DNA from: Paenilisteria rustica
GTDB lineage: Bacteria > Bacillota > Bacilli > Lactobacillales > Listeriaceae
Assembly (NCBI RefSeq): GCF_013820765.1
Contig: NZ_JABJVM010000004.1
Coordinates: 1-64,000 of the forward strand
Length of the DNA stretch: 64,000 nt
Reading direction: 5' to 3'
Shown: positions 1 to 8,021 of the stretch, in pieces
How positions within the stretch are numbered: position 1 is the stretch's first letter
How the letters are laid out: each line of letters opens with the position of its first letter
Notes under the pieces: generated by a model
Database searches by the model: none
What the model was told of the DNA's origin: nothing
Seen by the model: the letters and a program-made list of their open reading frames with translations, nothing else
Position numbers and translations under genes: made by a program

Positions 1-137
1 CGAGCCAAAATACTAGCCCAACACTTTATCAAAGATTTTGACATCTCTGTAGGTTAAGAAAAGGCACGAGCTATTGACTCCCTAGCTCGCACCTTGATAT
101 TTCACCCCAACAATTGACATAGAGCCTAAGTAATAAA

Positions 138-186
138 ATAAGGATGTAGATAGCGTATCAGATACGCCGTCTACATCCTTATTTAT
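138..186 (-). terminator. Rho-independent terminator after glmS
   Basis: An inverted repeat of about 19 bp per arm (roughly 140-158 and 163-181, two mismatches) lies directly after the glmS stop codon. On the minus strand it is followed by a T-rich stretch (ATTTTATTA). This is the expected end of the glmS transcript; the AT-rich flanks could let it work in both directions. Confidence 0.75.
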
Positions 187-1994
187 TATTCTACTGTAAC
201 ACTTTTTGCAAGGTTACGTGGTTTATCTACATCGCAACCACGGTGAAGTGCTGCGTAATAAGCAAGTAATTGACACGGTACGACGCTCGCTAGTGGTGTT
301 AGGAGCTCGTGAACTTTTGGAATGACGAATTGATCGCCTGGTTGGTTCACGCCTTCCATCGACAGGATACAAGCGTTGGCGCCACGTGCTAGTACTTCTT
401 TTACATTACCGCGGATATTCCAGTTGATGTTTTCTTGGGTGATAAGTGCAAGAACCGGTGTGCCTTCTTCGATTAAGGCTATCGTTCCGTGCTTCAGCTC
501 ACCACTTGCAAAACCTTCTGCTTGGATATATGAGATTTCTTTTAGTTTCAGTGCAGCTTCCATGGCGACGAAATAATCGATATGACGGCCAAGGAAAAAG
601 GCGTTGCGTGTCGTTGCTAGATATTCTCCGGCTATATGCTCGATCATTTCTTTACTGTCCACTAGTGTTTCCATCGCGTTTGCGACAATGCCTAGTTCTA
701 CAATTAAGTCGAAATCTTTTGCTATGCTCAGACCCTTCTCACGGCCTACAACAGTCGCTAAAATGGATAGAGCTGCTATTTGTGCTGTATAGGCTTTTGT
801 GGACGCTACAGCGATCTCTGGGCCCGCATGCAGGTACATCGTGTTGTCTGCTTCGCGGTCCAATGTGGAACCTGGTACATTTGTGATTGTAAGTGAGCGG
901 TAGCCTAGTTCTTTGATTTTCACCAAAACTTGGCGGCTGTCCGCTGTTTCACCACTTTGCGTAATAAAAATGAATAATGGCTTTTTAGTTAAAAGTGGCA
1001 TGTTGTAGCCAAATTCGCTAGAAACGTGAACTTCGACGGGTACTTCTGCTAATTTTTCAATTAGATTTTTACCTACGAGTCCTGCGTGGTAGCTGGTTCC
1101 GCATGCAACGATATGAATTCGATCCGTGTCCAGTAATTCTTTGACAATCGCTGGATTCACAGTTACATCGCCAGTTTCGTTTTGGTAAGCTTGAATAATT
1201 TTACGAATAACAGCCGGTTGCTCATCTGTTTCTTTAAGCATGTAATGTGGATATGTTCCTTTTTCGATGTCGGATGCGTCGAGTTCAGCTGTGTAAGCTT
1301 CGCGCTCGATTTCTTCGCCATTCAATGTTTCGATTGTCACACCATCACGTTTTACAAGCACGATTTCTTCATCCATGATTTCGACAAATTGATCGGTTTC
1401 GCGAATAACTGCCATCGCATCGCTCGCAATCACGTTGAAATCTTTGCCTTTTCCGATAAGAAGTGGGCTTTTATTTTTCGCGGCATAGAGCGTTTCATTG
1501 TCTGTATTATCAATCAAACAAATAGCGTATGATCCGTGAAGCAAGCTGAGCGTCTTCGTGAATGCCTCTTTCGTTTTCATGCCTTGATTCGCAAACATTT
1601 CGATGAGTAAAACAATGACCTCTGTATCGGTATCACTCTTAAAACTAGCATCGGCTAGATATTGATCTGTTAGAAGTGAATAGTTCTCGATAACGCCGTT
1701 GTGAACGATTGTGTAGCGCCCCGACTTGCTTTGATGTGGATGCGCATTGGCATGGCTCGGCTTCCCGTGTGTCGCCCAACGTGTATGCCCAATTCCCATC
1801 TCACCGAAAGCGTCGGCTGGTACTTCTGAACGTAAATCAGCAATACGGCCTTTTTCTTTCGCTACTAGTACGCCAGTTAGTGATTGAAGTGCAATCCCCG
1901 CTGAGTCATAGCCACGATATTCTAATTTTTCTAGTCCTTCTAATAAAACTTCTTTCGCATTCTTCTTCCCAATAAATCCTACAATTCCGCACAT
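186..1994 (-). CDS. glmS: Glutamine-fructose-6-phosphate aminotransferase (isomerizing)
   Basis: GlmS converts fructose-6-phosphate and glutamine to glucosamine-6-phosphate, the first committed step of UDP-GlcNAc and peptidoglycan synthesis in the cytoplasm. The protein starts MCGIVGF: after Met removal the Cys is the N-terminal nucleophile of the class II glutamine amidotransferase domain. Two SIS sugar-isomerase domains follow ([17 protein letters not shown], then FFLGRH) and the C-terminus is the usual KSVTVE. An open start five codons upstream exists, but the Cys requirement and a GGAGG site before ATG 1994 decide the start. The length (602 aa) is normal. A glmS ribozyme in the leader (2105-2262) predicts feedback by glucosamine-6-phosphate. 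GlmM, the next enzyme, is encoded at 37851-39206. Confidence 0.97.
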   Translation of the reverse strand: MCGIVGFIGKKNAKEVLLEGLEKLEYRGYDSAGIALQSLTGVLVAKEKGRIADLRSEVPADAFGEMGIGHTRWATHGKPSHANAHPHQSKSGRYTIVHNGVIENYSLLTDQYLADASFKSDTDTEVIVLLIEMFANQGMKTKEAFTKTLSLLHGSYAICLIDNTDNETLYAAKNKSPLLIGKGKDFNVIASDAMAVIRETDQFVEIMDEEIVLVKRDGVTIETLNGEEIEREAYTAELDASDIEKGTYPHYMLKETDEQPAVIRKIIQAYQNETGDVTVNPAIVKELLDTDRIHIVACGTSYHAGLVGKNLIEKLAEVPVEVHVSSEFGYNMPLLTKKPLFIFITQSGETADSRQVLVKIKELGYRSLTITNVPGSTLDREADNTMYLHAGPEIAVASTKAYTAQIAALSILATVVGREKGLSIAKDFDLIVELGIVANAMETLVDSKEMIEHIAGEYLATTRNAFFLGRHIDYFVAMEAALKLKEISYIQAEGFASGELKHGTIALIEEGTPVLALITQENINWNIRGNVKEVLARGANACILSMEGVNQPGDQFVIPKVHELLTPLASVVPCQLLAYYAALHRGCDVDKPRNLAKSVTVE

Positions 1995-2104
1995 AATAAA
2001 ATCCTCCATTTGAGGGCAGACTTATCCTGTATGCAAGCCCTCTATAATTTTTGAAAAAGGGCAGACTATTCCGCTGTCTGTGTTCCTTTCGCGTTTCCAT
2101 GGAG

Positions 2105-2262
2105 ATAACACATGTTCCTTTCCACTCTGTTCACCAAGTCACCTTGATGGTTTGTAGCAAAGGCATCACGATTGCATGCACAACCGAGGGACTCCCGCCG
2201 AATTTTCGATTAATCCCTTCCTCGTCAACTAGAGAAATACCCCTAGTTCTGGCGCTTCTATT
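2105..2262 (-). ncRNA. glmS ribozyme (GlcN6P-responsive self-cleaving leader)
   Basis: Read on the minus strand, the leader contains the conserved start AGAA/GCGCCAGAACU with cleavage expected between 2256 and 2255. It then shows the CUAGUUGACGAGG strand of P2, the AAUCGAAAAUUCGGCGG core strand, and a P4-like CAAGGUGACUUG hairpin. The order and spacing match the Bacillus subtilis glmS ribozyme as I remember it. Glucosamine-6-phosphate acts as cofactor for cleavage, after which the downstream glmS mRNA is degraded. The 3' boundary is approximate. Confidence 0.93.
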
Positions 2263-2309
2263 CAATTGTGAGCGATCCTCCTTTTTTAATTTTTCTAGGA
2301 AACAAAATT

Positions 2310-2339
2310 ATCATACCTCAAAGTTGTATAGTTCGTCAA
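2310..2339 (-). promoter_or_regulatory. SigA-type promoter of glmS
   Basis: On the minus strand TTGACG (2339-2334) and TATGAT (2315-2310) are separated by 18 bp. The predicted start lies about 45 nt upstream of the ribozyme cleavage site, consistent with a short 5' fragment being released on cleavage. Confidence 0.7.
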
Positions 2340-2352
2340 GCCTTATATAATG

Positions 2353-2372
2353 TACCAATTTCAAAATTGGTA
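2353..2372. promoter_or_regulatory. 9-bp palindrome between divergent promoters (operator candidate)
   Basis: TACCAATTT-CA-AAATTGGTA is a perfect 9-bp inverted repeat with a 2-bp centre. It sits 14 bp behind the glmS -35 and 6 bp before the -35 of the LPXTG mini-gene, so a dimeric regulator could touch both promoters. No matching regulator is visible nearby. Confidence 0.5.
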
Positions 2373-2378
2373 TAGTCA

Positions 2379-2407
2379 TTGACAAAAACAGTCTTTTATT
2401 TGATAAT
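2379..2407 (+). promoter_or_regulatory. Consensus SigA promoter of the LPXTG mini-gene
   Basis: TTGACA (2379-2384) and GATAAT (2402-2407) have a 17-bp spacer, close to an ideal vegetative promoter. The resulting leader of about 80 nt contains a hairpin with arms 2419-2429 and 2445-2454 (GTCATTTGCTA against TAGCAATGAC, one bulged base). Confidence 0.75.
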
Positions 2408-2496
2408 GGATAGGAAGCGTCATTTGCTAGGAACGGTCAGGCTTTAGCAATGACACCATATAGAAATTTTGACCAATAAAATGGGAGGTTAACTAC

Positions 2497-2706
2497 ATGA
2501 AATTTTTTCAGAAAATACTTGCTGGATTTACAACACTTTTCGTTGCGTGGGCGATTTTTTGGAAGTTTGGTTCGGTGCAGACGGTGAATGCGGTCAATAT
2601 GAACGGGCTACCAAGCACTGGCGATAGCTTTTCGATTTGGACGATTGTGATTGGTGGTATCTTGATTATCGCAGCAATTGTGTTGCTTTTACGAAAAAAA
2701 TGGTAA
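2497..2706 (+). CDS. Mini LPXTG-anchored surface peptide precursor (69 aa)
   Basis: A tiny protein with both halves of a cell-wall sorting architecture. It has an N-terminal hydrophobic signal sequence (about residues 5-30, likely cleavage after VNA), then LPSTG at about residues 39-43, a hydrophobic segment (SIWTIVIGG to IVLLL) and a basic RKKW tail. After signal peptidase and sortase processing only about 9 residues would remain on peptidoglycan. Translation is supported by a strong GGGAGG site 8 nt before the ATG, a consensus promoter and a strong terminator. It is divergent from glmS. I know no function for it; possibilities are a cell-wall tag, a released peptide signal or a sortase decoy. 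Confidence 0.75.
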   Translation: MKFFQKILAGFTTLFVAWAIFWKFGSVQTVNAVNMNGLPSTGDSFSIWTIVIGGILIIAAIVLLLRKKW

Positions 2707-2754
2707 GAAAAAAGAAATTCGGAACCTGGATTAGGCTTCGAATTTCTTTTTTTG
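2707..2754. terminator. Bidirectional terminator
   Basis: Arms of about 14 bp (2707-2721 and 2739-2752, AAGAAATTCG against CGAATTTCTT) are flanked by A-run and T-run, so it can end both the mini-LPXTG transcript and the convergent minus-strand gene. It overlaps the last codons of the gene at 2731-3534. Confidence 0.8.
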
Positions 2755-3534
2755 TGTTGCGATAATGAGAAATAGGCTGGCAAAGATGCCGAGTGTACCG
2801 ATAATTAGTTTCAGCGCGACAATTGTATTTTCATCTTGACCGATTTGGGAGCCAATTTGAGAACCGATTTTGCGCAGCAACTGCTCTAGCCATAGGTATT
2901 CTGTGAGAAAGTTGAAAGATAGGCCGAGTAGTGGCGCTGTGATGAATGCATTTGGTTTTCTAAATCCGAATACAATGGCTAATAGGAAGAAAAATGCAAT
3001 CCCGATTCCTAAATAAGCGTCAAATGGTGTCGTGAAGAAAAATTCTTCGCCGGATAGGACGATGACGGCTAATGTGATTGAGACGCCTAAACCAAGTATT
3101 GCGAAAAACACGCCTGCCCAGCGCCACTTTTTTTGCCAATCGGTAGCAATAACTGCTGGTTTTTCTGGTGTCTTGATGAAGAGATATGCGATTCCGATTA
3201 GCGCGACTAGGAGTGTGATGAGGCGAGAATAGTCTATCAAGCCCAATTCTCCGTTTTTGATCCATGGTTCGAATTGATTTTGCCATAACATCCAACTTTG
3301 AAAAACGCTATACCCTAGTAAAATTAGCAAATTGGCGAGTGGTATCGTTTTTTCTAGTAATGTTAGTATGCCAAAAATGATTAATAGGATGGTTAAACTA
3401 AGCGTTACCCACAATATCCAATTGGGTTTGAAATCTGAGCCGTTTATTGCCCAGCTGTATAGAAAACTACTGAAATTAGGAAGCAATGTTGCTCCTAAAA
3501 ATAACATGATAAATCCATTGTCTTGTCTTTTCAT
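2731..3534 (-). CDS. Polytopic membrane protein of unknown function
   Basis: A 267-aa protein with about seven or eight hydrophobic segments spread over its length and few charged loops, so it is probably an integral membrane protein. A short internal repeat (IGSQIGSQIG near residue 225) precedes the last membrane segment. It follows the gene at 3547-4032 by 12 bp with its own GGAG ribosome site, so the two are probably cotranscribed. I see no transporter or enzyme signature and do not recognise the family. Confidence 0.6.
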   Translation of the reverse strand: MKRQDNGFIMLFLGATLLPNFSSFLYSWAINGSDFKPNWILWVTLSLTILLIIFGILTLLEKTIPLANLLILLGYSVFQSWMLWQNQFEPWIKNGELGLIDYSRLITLLVALIGIAYLFIKTPEKPAVIATDWQKKWRWAGVFFAILGLGVSITLAVIVLSGEEFFFTTPFDAYLGIGIAFFFLLAIVFGFRKPNAFITAPLLGLSFNFLTEYLWLEQLLRKIGSQIGSQIGQDENTIVALKLIIGTLGIFASLFLIIATQKKKFEA

Positions 3535-3546
3535 TCTTCAACTCCT

Positions 3547-4032
3547 TTAAAGCAGGTTCATTTTTTTGCCGTCAACGATATATTCAAGCTCTGATAGACG
3601 CCAGAATTCTTCTTTGTACACATAACGATAGGTTGCGTTGAATACGTAATCGTCTGTGGTACCAATTCGGAAGCCTGGATTTTCGAAGGTAAAACGTTGA
3701 ATAATGCCAATTTCCGGTTCAATCATGCCAATATCATCTTTTCCAGCATCGAAATAAGGCGTTCCAATCGTTCTGCCGCCAACTGTGATGTTAAAGGAAA
3801 ACACGACTTTTTGCACTTGGACGTCTAGAAAATTAGCGAGGACAATGTTGAAATGAATGTTATCCTCTGTAATCTCTAACCCAAATGGGAATAGCTCCAC
3901 TTCCCAGCGTGCATCTCGGTTTTCATTTAGCTGTTCTACGATTTGCTCGCTCATTGAAATATCTTCTACTGACGGAAAAGTGCTTACCATTTCTCTTTTC
4001 TGCAAATCATAAAGTGACCAATTTAGTTCCAT
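3547..4032 (-). CDS. Hypothetical soluble protein
   Basis: A 161-aa protein without signal peptide or membrane segment, rich in alternating hydrophobic residues (for example VVFSFNITVGG, FNATYRYVYK), suggesting a beta-rich fold. An in-frame ATG exists at 4047, but the GGAGGG site lies inside that extension, 7 nt before ATG 4032 (MELNWSLYDL), so 4032 is the likely start. It is probably cotranscribed with the membrane protein at 2731-3534. Not recognised; no function assigned. Confidence 0.6.
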   Translation of the reverse strand: MELNWSLYDLQKREMVSTFPSVEDISMSEQIVEQLNENRDARWEVELFPFGLEITEDNIHFNIVLANFLDVQVQKVVFSFNITVGGRTIGTPYFDAGKDDIGMIEPEIGIIQRFTFENPGFRIGTTDDYVFNATYRYVYKEEFWRLSELEYIVDGKKMNLL

Positions 4033-4103
4033 AGTAGTTCCCTCCATAAAAAATACCCTTTTTACTAGTGTACCAGAAAAAACGATTTTGAACGATTAAA
4101 ATA

Positions 4104-4499
4104 TCAGGAAAGCGGTGAAAATATCTTTTTATCAAAAAGGTATTGTAGTGTTTCAGAATGCCACGGTCTTCCGAAGACACGCTTGCTGACGAAATACTGG
4201 GCGCGTTCGATTTGGCCTTCTTCATTTTCGGCCTCCATCGATAATTTATGTACGAAACGTTTTTTGTCGAGACGGATAGCTCGAATTTTGTCTTTTGGTA
4301 GGAAGAACATTTGCGTTTCGGACTTGCTGACGATGGAGAAGGAGAACGTGATTAGCCCAACTTCTGTGAACACGAGTACGAGACTGTGTCTGGTGCGCAT
4401 CGATGGACCGGCGTACATGAGTCGGTGGTAGTTGGTCGACATGCCGTTGTCCGCTAAGTATTGATCTACTTCTGTTTCGATTTGATCTTTCATTGCCAT
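4104..4499 (-). CDS. Hypothetical protein, PH-like in appearance
   Basis: A 131-aa soluble protein with an N-terminal helix and then a run of short strands (LVLVFTEVGLITFSFS, TQMFFLPKDKIRAIRL) of the sort seen in bacterial PH-like or YokE-type domains. That resemblance is an impression, not a motif match. The first ATG has a GGAGAGGTG site at suitable spacing. It lies between the transketolase operon terminator and the two hypothetical genes downstream on the same strand. Confidence 0.55.
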   Translation of the reverse strand: MAMKDQIETEVDQYLADNGMSTNYHRLMYAGPSMRTRHSLVLVFTEVGLITFSFSIVSKSETQMFFLPKDKIRAIRLDKKRFVHKLSMEAENEEGQIERAQYFVSKRVFGRPWHSETLQYLFDKKIFSPLS

Positions 4500-4535
4500 A
4501 TGTGATTCACCTCTCCTTTATTTTACCACATATTT

Positions 4536-4568
4536 AAAAAGCTGGGCACGGTGAAATTGCCCAGCTCA
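4536..4568 (-). terminator. Terminator of the PTS-transketolase operon
   Basis: Perfect 9-bp arms AGCTGGGCA (4540-4548) and TGCCCAGCT (4558-4566) are followed on the minus strand by TTTTTAAAT. It lies directly after the transketolase C-terminal subunit gene. Confidence 0.85.
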
Positions 4569-4572
4569 GTCC

Positions 4573-5511
4573 TTATATCATTCTTTCTGCTTGTGAAGCG
4601 ATGTTTTTTGCAGTGAGTCCGTAAAATTCTTGGAGATATGGCATCAAGCCGACTTGTCCGAATTGCTCGCGTACGCCAACCCGATACAGTGGAACGGGGC
4701 CATTTTCTCCGAGAAATTCTGCTACAGCGCTTCCGAGTCCACCATTAACATTGTGATTTTCTGCGGTGATGACGCGACCTGTTTTTTGGACGGATTGTAG
4801 TAGGGTTTCGCCGTCTAGTGGTTTGATGGAAAACATGTCGATGACTTCTGCGGAAATTCCTGATGCTTTTAGAATTTCAGCGGCCTTCAAGCTCTCCGCA
4901 ACCATGATTCCCGTGGCGCAAATCGTAATGTCTGTGCCTTCTTGCAAAATTTGCGCTTTTTCAAATGTTGTATTTTCATCATAGAGTTGCGTCGCATTTT
5001 TGCGGATGGTTCGGATGTAGTGCAGACCGCCCTGTTTGTAGGCATTTTCGAGGAGCCAGGCGAATTGAATCGCGTCGCTTGCCTCGTAAACGCGAGCATT
5101 CGGGACTTCGCGCATCAAACCAATATCTTCAAAAGTCATGTGCGTGCCGCCGTTATGTTCTGCGGTAACACCTGCATCCGAGCCAACGATGACCGCCGAA
5201 AGTTGTGCATAGCCTAGCGATACAAAAACTTGATCAAAAGCACGGCGCGTTACGAATTGACCAAAAGAATGAATGAACGGCTTGCGACCAAGAACGCTAA
5301 GTCCTGCCGCGACGCCCATCATGTTCGCCTCCATAATTCCAACGTTTACATACTGGCCCGGCAGCTCATCTTTCAATTTTCCAGTAGCTATCGCGCTACT
5401 CAAATCAGCCTCCAGCGCAATCACATTTGGATCCGCCGCTGCCAATTTGCGAATCGTGTCCGCATAAACTTGGCGCATCTCTACTTGGTCTTTTTCAAGT
5501 GTGAGCGTCAT
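4573..5511 (-). CDS. Transketolase, C-terminal subunit
   Basis: A 312-aa protein covering the pyrimidine-binding and C-terminal domains of transketolase. It carries the expected EADLSSAI, NVGIMEANMMGVAAGL (glutamate contacting thiamine diphosphate) and HNVNGGLGSAVAE segments. It works with the N-terminal half encoded directly upstream (4-bp overlap at 5508-5511) to transfer two-carbon units between sugar phosphates. Its position after an ascorbate-type PTS suggests a dedicated role in channelling a pentose-like or ketose phosphate into the pentose phosphate pathway. Split transketolases of this type are common in sugar operons. Confidence 0.9.
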   Translation of the reverse strand: MTLTLEKDQVEMRQVYADTIRKLAAADPNVIALEADLSSAIATGKLKDELPGQYVNVGIMEANMMGVAAGLSVLGRKPFIHSFGQFVTRRAFDQVFVSLGYAQLSAVIVGSDAGVTAEHNGGTHMTFEDIGLMREVPNARVYEASDAIQFAWLLENAYKQGGLHYIRTIRKNATQLYDENTTFEKAQILQEGTDITICATGIMVAESLKAAEILKASGISAEVIDMFSIKPLDGETLLQSVQKTGRVITAENHNVNGGLGSAVAEFLGENGPVPLYRVGVREQFGQVGLMPYLQEFYGLTAKNIASQAERMI

Positions 5512-6353
5512 TGTGCCACCCCTTCCAAATCATTTTCTAAAGCCGAAATCGCATCGTCAATCGCCTGCTTATCCGTGTCATCAGGACGCAAATGATGATT
5601 GTCCGCCTTCTCCTCGATATGCGTCACGCCCTGCCCCTTCACCGTATCCAGTACAATCGCGTGCGGCTTTCCAGAACTCCTTTTTGCCGTCTGAATCGCT
5701 TCATCAATCGCCTGCGTCGAAGCACCATTCACCGTCACCGCACGGAATCCAAACGCCGCCATCTTCGCCTCCAAATCAAGCGGATCAATAATGTCCGCCG
5801 TCAAGCCATCCAGCTGCTTCTTGTTATCATCAATCAACACGATTATGCGGTCCAGCCGGTGGTGCCCAATAAACTGAAACGCCTCCCAGCACTGACCCTC
5901 ATTCAGCTCGCCGTCCCCGACAATCGCATACGTATAATTCTCGCGTCCAGCCAACATATTCCCAAAAGCGATTCCCGAAGCCACCGAAATCCCCTGTCCA
6001 AGCGATCCCGTCGTCATCTCCACACCCGGCGTCAAGTTCCGATCCGGATGCGACGGCAAGCGCGTCCCGTTCTGATTCAACGTATACAGCTCCTCCTCCG
6101 CGAAAAATCCCTTCAAAAACAGCGTCGCATAAAGAGCCGGCCCACCGTGCCCCTTCGACAAAACAAAATAATCACGATTCGGATCATCCGGTTTCTTCGG
6201 GTCCACCGTCAAATGCTTCCCGTAAATCACCGCCAGCGCCTCCACAATCGATAAACTCCCGCCAAAGTGTCCGAACCCAAGCGCCCGCAATTCCTTCAAC
6301 GTATGCATCCGTATCTGCTTCGCGGCCACATCCAAATTTTCAGCCAACATCAC
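5508..6353 (-). CDS. Transketolase, N-terminal subunit
   Basis: A 281-aa protein containing the thiamine diphosphate and Mg-binding half of transketolase: GHFGGSLS, the SKGHGGPALYA segment, and the GDGELNEGQ motif with downstream IDDNKKQLDG, the standard GDG-X-N diphosphate motif. The C-terminus ends before the pyrimidine domain, which is supplied by the next gene (4-bp overlap). Upstream it overlaps the PTS IIC gene by 4 bp, so all genes from 10048 to 4573 look like one translationally coupled operon. Confidence 0.92.
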   Translation of the reverse strand: MMLAENLDVAAKQIRMHTLKELRALGFGHFGGSLSIVEALAVIYGKHLTVDPKKPDDPNRDYFVLSKGHGGPALYATLFLKGFFAEEELYTLNQNGTRLPSHPDRNLTPGVEMTTGSLGQGISVASGIAFGNMLAGRENYTYAIVGDGELNEGQCWEAFQFIGHHRLDRIIVLIDDNKKQLDGLTADIIDPLDLEAKMAAFGFRAVTVNGASTQAIDEAIQTAKRSSGKPHAIVLDTVKGQGVTHIEEKADNHHLRPDDTDKQAIDDAISALENDLEGVAQ

Positions 6354-7717
6354 GCTTCCTCCTCCATCGCTTTCCGTTTTTTCCGTTTCACACTAAGCCC
6401 AAACATCACGGCTAGAATCACAATCAAGCTCACAACAATCGCAATCGTCCCGCCATGATTCGCGAGCACTCCGAAGAAAATCCCACTAACGCCAAAATCA
6501 GTATCCGAGAACGTCGAATTCGCAAAACCGAGATTTCCAAGTACCGGCATCAAGAAAACAGGCAAGAAACTAATCAAAATCCCGTTCACAAACGCCCCGA
6601 GAACCGCGCCTCGCACGCCGCCCGTTGCATTCCCAAACACACCAGCCGCCGCTCCCGTGAAGAAATGCGGCACAACGCCAGGCAAAATAATCACGCCGCC
6701 CGTAAACGTCATAACCACCATACTCACAATCCCACCAGCAAAACTCGAGAAGAACCCAATCAACACAGCGTTCGGCGCATACGGATAAATAATCGGCACA
6801 TCAAGCGCAGGTTTTGCATTCGGCACCAAACGCTCCGAAATCCCTTTAAACGCCGGCACAATCTCCGCCAACACGAGCCGCACGCCAGATAAAATAATAA
6901 ACACACCAGCCGCAAAAGTCCCCGCTTGAATCATCGCAAACACAATATAATTCGTGCCCGCGCTCAAGTTCGCCTCCACATAACTAGGCCCAGCAAACAG
7001 CGCCACGACCACATAAATCACCATCATCGTCAGCGCAATACTCACCGTACTGTCCCGCAAAAATCCTAACCCCTTCGGAAAATTGATTTTCTCCGTTGAT
7101 TTCGGATTTTTCCCAGCGACCGCCTTACCGACAAGTCCACTCACCGCATAACCGACCGCGCTAAAATGGCCCAGCGCCACATTGTCATTCCCCGTTAAAA
7201 TTCGCATAAAAGGCTGCACAATCGCCGGAGATAGCGACATGATAATGCCAAGCGCCACAGCCCCCGCCATGATCAGCGGAACCGACGTAAAGCCTGCTAC
7301 CGTCATGATTACCGCCAACATACACGCCATATAAAGCGTATGATGCCCCGTCAAAAAGATATATTTAAACTTCGTGAACCGCGCAATCAAAATGTTGACC
7401 ATCATCCCGAAAAACATAATTAACGCTGTATTCGTCCCGTAATCCGTCAGGGCAATCGCCACAATCGCTTCATTATTCGGCACGACACCCGTCACATGAA
7501 AAGCCGCCTTAAACATTTCTCCAAATGGCGCGAGCGCAGCCGACAAGATCCCAGCCCCCGCCGAAATCACGAGGAATCCAACAAACGTTTTCGTCGTCCC
7601 TTTTAACGTGTCCGATAATTTTTTCCGTTGCGCAATCAAGCCGATTAACGCAATCAGCGCCACCAGAATCGCCGGCTGACTCATAATATCTACTAACACT
7701 TTTAGAAAGTCACTCAT
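6350..7717 (-). CDS. PTS system IIC component, ascorbate (UlaA) family
   Basis: A 455-aa membrane permease with about eleven hydrophobic segments and UlaA/SgaT-like sequence (LTDYGTNTALIMFFGMMVNILIAR reduced to its core, TGHHTLYMACM, HFFTGAAAGVFGNATGG). It transports and phosphorylates the substrate together with the IIB protein at 7740-8021. It lies 22 bp after IIB and overlaps transketolase by 4 bp. The true substrate is unknown: the presence of transketolase subunits rather than UlaD/E/F-type enzymes argues against simple ascorbate catabolism. The tail is strongly basic (VKRKKRKAMEEEA), as expected for a cytoplasmic end. Confidence 0.88.
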   Translation of the reverse strand: MSDFLKVLVDIMSQPAILVALIALIGLIAQRKKLSDTLKGTTKTFVGFLVISAGAGILSAALAPFGEMFKAAFHVTGVVPNNEAIVAIALTDYGTNTALIMFFGMMVNILIARFTKFKYIFLTGHHTLYMACMLAVIMTVAGFTSVPLIMAGAVALGIIMSLSPAIVQPFMRILTGNDNVALGHFSAVGYAVSGLVGKAVAGKNPKSTEKINFPKGLGFLRDSTVSIALTMMVIYVVVALFAGPSYVEANLSAGTNYIVFAMIQAGTFAAGVFIILSGVRLVLAEIVPAFKGISERLVPNAKPALDVPIIYPYAPNAVLIGFFSSFAGGIVSMVVMTFTGGVIILPGVVPHFFTGAAAGVFGNATGGVRGAVLGAFVNGILISFLPVFLMPVLGNLGFANSTFSDTDFGVSGIFFGVLANHGGTIAIVVSLIVILAVMFGLSVKRKKRKAMEEEA

Positions 7718-7739
7718 ATCCCTTACCCCTCCCCATTTT

Positions 7740-8021
7740 TTAAATCAAGCCCTTGTCCCGAACGACCGCCGTCACCTTAGCGCGCAGCTCATCCATGTCG
7801 ATAATACTGTCCAGCACGATCACCTCACCGAGCGATTCGCCGCCCTCCGCAATGTCCTTCGCGAGGAAAAATACGTCCGCGCTGTCCGGAGTCGCCGAAC
7901 TCAAATCCGAATGCGACACCTCCACATCGGTCACGCCCAGCTCCTTCAACACCTGATTAATATTCATCTCCACCATAAAACTCGTACCAAGACCAGATCC
8001 ACAAACCGCTAAAATTCTCAT
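7740..8021 (-). CDS. PTS system IIB component, ascorbate/lactose-type
   Basis: A 93-aa cytoplasmic phosphocarrier. The N-terminus MRILAVCGSGLGTS contains the phosphorylated Cys7 in a typical CGSGLG(T)S P-loop. It receives phosphate from an EIIA and passes it to the sugar bound by IIC. No free-standing EIIA gene is present in this operon; an EIIA domain is instead found at the C-terminus of the regulator encoded immediately upstream (4-bp overlap at 8018-8021). Confidence 0.9.
   Translation of the reverse strand: MRILAVCGSGLGTSFMVEMNINQVLKELGVTDVEVSHSDLSSATPDSADVFFLAKDIAEGGESLGEVIVLDSIIDMDELRAKVTAVVRDKGLI

Noticed and set aside
5592-6254. 220-codon open frame on the plus strand
   Set aside because: Antisense shadow of the transketolase N-terminal subunit gene, with Arg/His-rich nonsense composition.
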